Shown in pieces: positions 1 to 6,700 of a stretch of 20,773 nt of DNA. The first letter of the stretch is position 1, and every line of letters starts with the position of its first letter. The notes below the pieces were generated by a model. That model searched no databases, was not told where the DNA came from, and saw nothing but the letters and a program-made list of their open reading frames with translations. The stretch covers positions 1-20,773 of the forward strand of contig JAPLNJ010000538.1 of NCBI GenBank assembly GCA_026692885.1. Reading direction: 5' to 3'. A program made the translations under genes and the position numbers. Source of the stretch: Planctomycetota bacterium (lineage in GTDB: Bacteria > Planctomycetota > Planctomycetia > Pirellulales > Pirellulaceae).

Positions 1-212
1 GCGGCTGATGAAACCACGCATCCGAACCATGGCGTTGGATCGCTCGTTTCGAACATGAGACATGGCAAGTCGATTCGTATTTACGCAGAAATGGACCGGC
101 AAACCAATCCGTTCGGCGGCGGCCTTGATCATAACGTTGTGAAATGCTAGCAGTGATGACATTTCGCTGTGTTGCGATCGACGCCCAGCTGGCCGATCGA
201 ATCAACTAGTAT
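1..212. other. Left edge, no gene confidently assigned
   Basis: Two short frames run off the left edge. On the plus strand, frame 1 is open from base 1 to a TAG at 148-150 and ends in ...GGGLDHNVVKC. On the minus strand a frame is open from an ATG at 162-160 to the edge and begins MSSLLAFHNVMIKAAAERIG. Neither has a recognisable family or a convincing ribosome-binding site, and both are too short to judge by codon pattern. The minus frame could be the 5' end of a divergent gene and the plus frame the 3' end of an upstream gene; they cannot both be real. No RNA gene is recognised. Confidence 0.3.
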
Positions 213-449
213 CCTAGTGCTTTGTCAAGGCTAAGAATTAGGGTCGCGCTAAGGAATGGCCGAGAAATAGCTTCGGCATTTGCCTCTCGCCCCCTCACCC
301 CAACCCTCTCCCCGGAGTACCGGGGCGAGGGAGTTATTTCTCGGCCGTGCCTGAGTAAGCCGCAAGGCGCTGGCCGCCGGTGGCTCGAAACCGGCGGCGA
401 GCGTCTTGCCGCTCGCAACCCTAAACTCAAGCTTTGACAAAGCATTAGG
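213..449. repeat. Nested inverted-repeat element, MITE- or REP-like
   Basis: The outer arms are 213-248 and 414-449. They pair as CCTA(G/A)TGCTTTGTCAA... with about 27 of 35 positions matching by eye. Inside is a perfect 12-bp inverted pair (GGCCGAGAAATA at 258-269, TATTTCTCGGCC at 335-346). That pair encloses a hairpin with stem CCCTC-t-CCCCGG at 304-315, loop AGTA and the complementary arm at 320-331. A further hairpin has perfect 9-bp arms, GCCGCCGGT at 373-381 and ACCGGCGGC at 390-398. All short open frames across it are by-products of the palindromes. It lacks a transposase, so it would be a non-autonomous element, and no clear target duplication is visible. No U-run follows any stem, so it is not a standard intrinsic terminator. 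Confidence 0.7.
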
Positions 450-633
450 GGAAGTTTGGGGAACTCAGCTCGTCGGGCGGTCGTCAAACGGCGGTGGGTA
501 ATCATCCACCTCGACGGGTCTTAGATCTCCTGTGCTCGCTAAGGCTTTTGTTTAACCCGTATAACCAAGCAAAATGCGACACTCGATAACAATAGTTACC
601 CATATTTCCCAGATTGCTCATGTTTGCAAATCA

Positions 634-667
634 CTGCCCCGATTTGACGTATTGGGCAGGTGGGCAG
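634..667. promoter_or_regulatory. Possible operator: three GGGCAG half-sites
   Basis: CTGCCC at 634-639 is the exact inverse of GGGCAG at 654-659, with 14 bases between. A second GGGCAG follows in direct orientation at 662-667, eight bases on from the first. The arrangement lies 106-139 bases upstream of the ATG at 773. It could be a transcription-factor site or an mRNA leader hairpin. The function is inferred only from symmetry and position, and six-base repeats arise by chance in GC-rich DNA. Confidence 0.2.
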
Positions 668-761
668 CCTTTCCGTGTGTGGGTGTGTCGTTCTGTTCGT
701 AGGCTGCTGTTTGTGCGATGATATTCGGCTCCGGGTATTCGAACTGAATTCGTGTCAGATC

Positions 762-767
762 AAGAGG
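762..767 (+). promoter_or_regulatory. Ribosome-binding site that sets the start at 773
   Basis: AAGAGG sits five bases before the ATG at 773. A GTG at 752 is in frame seven codons earlier but would place this Shine-Dalgarno-like sequence inside the coding region. The ATG start gives the Arg/Lys-rich N-terminus MATARKRRSS that usually precedes the LEPR-XLL motif. Confidence 0.6.
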
Positions 768-772
768 TTGGT

Positions 773-3700
773 ATGGCCACTGCGCGTAAGCGAAGGTCGT
801 CGTTACGATTCCAGGCGAAGCAGCAGAAGCGAGACGAAGATCGTCGTCGCAAGGCTTCAAGAATTTTGCAGTTAGAGCCTCTTGAAGATCGCCGTTTGAT
901 GGCTGCTGGTCTGCAATTGATCGGGGTGCAACCGAATAGCGGAGAACTGCTGAAACTTGAGGGGGGCGACGTTCGTAATGTCGCACCGCGCGAACTGACG
1001 TTCCAGTTCAGTGAAGGCCAGACCATCGACACGAATACGTTGGCTGCTGCCATCCATGTGACGCGGCGGGGCGGGGACGAAGCGTTTCAGGTGGCTACGG
1101 CTACCACCGATTTCAATACGGCAGGCAGGGTCGTCGTCCAGTTCCAGTCGCTGGAGGCTGGGGATCTGGGTAATCAGATCTCCCTGTGGTTCACAAAGAG
1201 CAATCGGGGAGTTGCAGCGGCGCCGAAGATCACCGTCAACGGCAAGCAGATTATCGCTGAACTGAACACCTACGCCAGCTCTCCGACTACGGCGACTGCC
1301 CTGGTCTCTGCCATTACCAACGACCCCTACGCCAAGTTACTGGTGCAGGCGTCCATCGTGTCCGGGGTCCGCACGACGGACATCGCGACGCCATCGATTA
1401 TCTATTCGCCCCTGAACCTAACCGGCGCCAATGCCGCGACGCGTTCCACGAACTTCAACCTTCCCACCAGCGTGAATCTGCAGGTCACCTTTACGGCCGT
1501 GCAACCAGGCGTGGCGGGAAATGGGATCTCGATCGAGTTCAGCAAGTTGAACCGTGGCGGCGCCGGATCTCCGCTGATTCAGGTCGTGAACAACCAGAGG
1601 ATTCTGGTTCAGCTGAACTCGAATCCGGGCAACGAGACCACGGCGAGTCAATTGGTCAGCGCGTTCAATGCGAACGCCGCCGCGCGGGCCTTGGTGGTCG
1701 CTGCGAACCCGTTTGGGAATCCGAATCAGAACATCACGACGCCGACCATCAACTATTCCCCCTTGGTTCTGAGCGGGGCGAATGATATCGCCGTGACTCC
1801 CGGCTATCTGGGACTGGGGGATTCGGCCCGCGAAGTGATCTTCCGATTTGCCGAAACGCTGCCGGATGGCGTGTACGAGGTCGACATCTCAGGCGTGGGC
1901 CTGACCGCGTTGCGGAACACCCAGAAGCAAGCTTTGGGCGATACGACTCCTGACGGTATTGTCGACGATGGCCAGGACTTTCGGATGCAGTTCACGTTGG
2001 ACCTGGGTCCGCAGATCGTGGGCGTCGTGCCGCAGCCCGTCAGCCGCACTGCCGCGGGAGTTCTAACCCAGGCGGAGAACCAGATCGAGGTGTACTTCGA
2101 CAAGGCCCTGGATCCGACCACGGCTGCCAAGACGGATTTCTACCAGCTGATTTTCACCAGCGATACGGTCACCACCACGGATGATCGCGTGTACAAACCA
2201 GCGACCGCGGCGTATTTTGCAGCCAGCAATCGCGTGCTATTGACGTTTGCCGCACCCCTGCAGCAGTTGGGGGTTGGGTCGTTTCGTTTGCGAATTGGGA
2301 CCGACGAGCAGCCTCTTGCGCCGCCGACGGCATTGAATCTGACGAACACGGAAGTCGGCGACAGTTTTCAGAAATCGTACAATTTGGGGAGTCTGACGGG
2401 CAGCCAGATCGTCTCCTCCGCCATCTCGCCGCAGGTTTACCAATTGACTTTCCCTGGTGCCAGCGACGAGCCCGGACAGCGCCAGAGCCAGATCTCGCCC
2501 GACGTGGAATCGCACTTGCTGGATGCGGCGGATTCGGTGAATGGTATCTCCACGCTCTCTTACAATTTCCGCAACATCTACGGCGTGGACCCCGCAGGTA
2601 ACCAGTTGTCGAATCTGATTACCGCGGATCAGAAGCAGCGGACGCGTGAGATCTTCGACCTCTACGGCGAGAAACTGGGCGTGAAGTTCGTAGAAACCCA
2701 GTCGCAGGGGTTTACCATCGTGACGGGCGATATGCGCGCCATTAATCCGACTGTGTTAGTCGCCCCCAACGGTCCGGTTGCCTACTCGAGTCCCCTGTTT
2801 CGCATCGCCGTGATGGATTCCTCCAAGAACTGGAATGATGCTTTCGGCCCCTCGGACGACACGGCGCGCATCAGTTGGTTCGAAACCGCGATGTCGCAGA
2901 TCGGAACCCTGCTGGGCCTGGGATACACCGACGAACTTCCCCCCGGAACCATCATGGGCAGCGAGCCTGCCCTGACTTTCGACAACCCCGTCGAACCCGT
3001 CTACCCGGGCGATAACGACATTGTCCATGGCCAGTACCTGTACCGGCCCGAAGGCCAAGACATCGATCTGTACAAGTTCCAGCTCACGGAGCGAGGAAGT
3101 CTGTCGGCCGAGACGCTTGCCGAGCGGCAGACAGATTCGAGTCTGCTCAACACCGTCCTGCGGCTGTATCAGGAAGACAGTAACGGGCAGCGGGTGCTGA
3201 TCGCGCAGAACGACGACTATTTCAGCAACGACTCGTTCCTGCACCTGACGCTCGATAAGGGCACGTACTACGTCGGGGTGTCGGCTGCGGGCAACGACAG
3301 TTACGACCCGACGATCGCGGAATCGGGGATGGGTGGCTTGTCGGAAGGTAAGTACGACTTGCGACTGACCTTCCGGCGCGATGTGACCACTTCGATTCTC
3401 GGCTACGAGAAACCCGAAAACGCATCGCGAGTGGCCCCCTTCTTGGATGGCGACGGCAACGGTGTGCCGGGCGGCGTGTACAATTTCTGGTTCCGCGCGA
3501 CGAGTCAGCAGCTGTTCGTCGACAAAGCCGTAACCTCTGGTGCCAACGGCACGTTGGGCACGTTGGGCCGGCCCTACGACAAAATTAAGGACGCTCTGCT
3601 CGCTGCTCAGCTCCAGCCAGGCAGTGTGGTTCGCATCGTGGGCAACGCCGGGCCGGACGGGAACCCTGCGACCCCCGCAGATGCGCTGCCCTACCAAATC

Positions 3701-6700
3701 GGTTTTGACTCGCAGTTGGGACTGCCCCTGCCGGACGGCAGCACGCTGGACGTCCCCAAGAACATCACGGTGATGATCGATCCGGGGGTGGTCATCAAGT
3801 TGCGCCGCGCCCGCATCGACGTGGGCAGTTCCACGGTCGCCATCGATCAAAGCGGCGGGGCCCTACAGGTCCTGGGAACGCCGCGGATGGTGGACTCGGC
3901 TGGCAACGTTCGCCGAGATAGCAACGGCAACGTCTTGCCCGGCAGCGTGTACTTCACCGCGCTGACCGACGAGACCCTGGGCGGCGACACAACACCGAAC
4001 GGGACGACCACGGGGCAGCCGGGAGACTGGGGTGGCTTGGTGTTCCGTAACGACGTCGACCGGGCCGTGAAAGGCGTTGACGGAACCCTGCTGCGGCCGG
4101 AACCCGAACAGCAGGGCATCTTCCTGAACTACGTCAATCAGGCCGATCTGCGTTACGGCGGCGGCACCGTGATTGTCAATGGCACGCCCCAAGCCATCAC
4201 TCCCATTTGGACCGCGGCGGCGCGCCCGACGGTGACCTTCAACACCATCACGCGCAGCGCGGATGCCGCGATCTCGGCCAACCCGGACAGCTTTGAGGAG
4301 TCCAACTTTAACGCGCCGCAGTACCAGGCTGCCTACGCGATCAGGCAGACGATGACGCTGGGGGGAACACCCAGCGGAACAGTAACGCTCTCCTACAACA
4401 ACGTGAGCGGCACGGTGGCGACCACGCTGACCTACACGCCGGGCCTGTCGCCGACGGCCGCGCAAGTACGGACTCACTTGAATTCGATTCCGGAACTGCA
4501 GAACAACGTGTCGGTGGTGGGGTCCAACGGGGGGCCGTTTACCGTCGTTTTCGGCAATGCTCTGGCCAATGCGGCCGTTTCGCTGTTGAAACAGACCACG
4601 ACCGGCGGCGCCACTGCCGAGATTGTCAATTCCACGCTGTTTACGGCGGATTATGCGCGGCTCGGCCCGGACATCCACGGCAATCGGCTGCTGCAGAATT
4701 CCATCAACGGCGTGTTCATTCGCGTGCAGACGCCCGCCGGCAGTCAGTTGCAGAAGATGACCGTAGCGGGACGTTGGGCGGCCACGGACGCGGTCTACGT
4801 GGTGGCGGAGAACCTGGAAATCGCCGGCAGCCCGGGCGGCCCGACCCAACTCTTGACCGCTCCGGAGGTCAGCCTGGTGACGCTCCAGACCCAACCGGTG
4901 GGCAATACCGAGGTGCAGCAACTCACGTTCGGGGATGATTCGCGGGGTGCTCCGCTCGGCAACTTCACCTTGACCTTTGGGACCAATCTGTCGACCGCGC
5001 CGATTCCCTACACGTCGATTCCGACCGACTTGGCGCGGCTCATCCAGACGGAGTTGGACAACGTCCTGGGCGCAGGAAGCACGCGCGTCAGCGTGGTCGA
5101 CAGCGCCACCTACTCCGTCGAGTTTACGGAAGGTCTGGCGAATGCCAATTTTCCGCTGCTGGTCGCGAGCGACCCGGACCTCGGAGGCACGCTGACAGTG
5201 TCTGCGGTCAGGGACGGCGTGGGCAATTCTGTCCAGACCATGGTGCTGGGGGGCGCACCCGGCGGAAAGGTGAGGCTCTCCTACAATAGCGTGCCCGGCA
5301 CAGCGGTGACCACGCTCACCTACACGCCGGGCTTGTCGCCGACAGCCACGGATGTATTGGCTCACTTGAATTCGATCCCGCAACTGAATAACAACGTGTC
5401 GGTGGTGGGGCGCGCCGGGGGCCCGTTTACCGTCGTTTTCCGCAATGCCCTGGCCAATGCGACCGTTTTGCCCTTGGGGCAGATGACGACCGATGGCGCC
5501 ACCGCCGTAATTTCGGTGAATCCCCCAGGAACGGGAGGATCTGTACCAGCCGGGATGACGAACTACAAGCTCACCTACGTCAGCGCCCCCAACCCGGACG
5601 GCACCGTTACCGAAAGTCCGGCTTCCGTCGCGACCGCAGACATCACGGTGGTGGTTACGAATCCGCTCACAGGTCAGACGCAACGCGTGCAGCTAAGCAA
5701 TCTTCCGGTGGCACCGTTGCCCTATGTGGGGCGCCGCTTGTATCGCACCACAAAGGCTTCCGACGGGACCACGGCGCCGGATTACATCCTGATCGCCAAC
5801 CTGAACGCCACGGACGGCACGTACGTTGACGACGGTACGACTTTGGGAGGTTTACTGCAAAACTCGGTCGGTCAGTTGACGGCGCGGCTGCACGGCAGTC
5901 TGGTGATTGATCCCGGGGTCGTCGTCAAACTGAGTGGGGCGGGGATTCAGACGCGTTTTGGCTCGCAGTTGATCGCGGAAGGGCAACCCGGCGCCGAGGT
6001 CGTGTTCACTTCTCTCCAGGACTCGCGTTACGGTGCCGGCGGCACGTTTGCCACCAGCGCCGTGACGGGGACAGCTAGCGCGGGAAGCTGGTCGGGCCTG
6101 TACCTCGGTCCCGACAGCCGCGCTAGCCTCGACTATGCGGTGCTCGCTTTCGGTGGCGGGATCTCCAAAGTTCCCGGCGGCTTTGCCGGATTCAACACCA
6201 TCGAAGTCCAGCAAGCCCAAGCGCGGATCACCAACTCGTTGTTCGAGCAGAACGCCAACGGAACCGGTGGGTCGTCTGGACCCAATCGGGCTGGTTACAG
6301 TTCGAACGCTGCGGCCACGATTTTCGTCCGCGGCGCCCAACCGGTCATCGTGGACAACACGTTCCTGACCAATCGCGGACCGGTGATCAATGTCAACGCC
6401 AACGCCTTGAGCGCCAGCGTGGTCAGCGATTCAGGCCGCAGCACGGGCCTGCTGGGGCGGTTGGATAACTACGTGGACAACCGGGGGCCGTTGGTGCGAG
6501 ACAACCAACTGGATGGAAACGGCATCAACGGAATGCAGGTTCGCGGAGCCACGCTGACCACGGAAAGCGTCTGGGATGACACGGACATCGTCCATGTCGT
6601 GCAGAATGAGACCATCTATGTGCCCGACTTCCACACCTATGGCGGTCTCCGGTTGCAGAGCGCCGCCGACCAAAGTCTGGTCGTCAAGTTGACGGGGGCC

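Larger units (their letters stand above)
450..772 (+). other. Intergenic leader of the giant gene
   Basis: This stretch of about 320 bases has no credible gene. It should contain the promoter and 5' leader of the giant gene. I see no good sigma70-type pair: TTGACG at 644-649 has no -10 partner at normal spacing. It does contain repeated GGGCAG/CTGCCC half-sites at 634-667 and an inverted pair GCAGCCT (664-670) / AGGCTGC (701-707). The plus-strand frame that opens at 660 overlaps the start of the giant gene in another frame and is not coding in appearance. Confidence 0.4.

Noticed and set aside
206..505. Short open frames on both strands at 206-505
   Set aside because: They fall on the nested inverted repeat at 213-449, have low-complexity Arg/Pro-rich products and lack start signals.
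644..649. TTGACG as a -35 promoter element
   Set aside because: No acceptable -10 hexamer lies 16-18 bases downstream; a single five-of-six match is weak evidence.
3863..5683. 606-codon open frame on the minus strand
   Set aside because: It is antisense to the giant gene, whose frame encodes recognisable repeated beta modules. The minus product is Arg/His/Gly-rich with no domain signs, as expected from GC-rich codon bias. The same applies to the minus frames at 2756-3850, 8805-10109 and 12270-13799.
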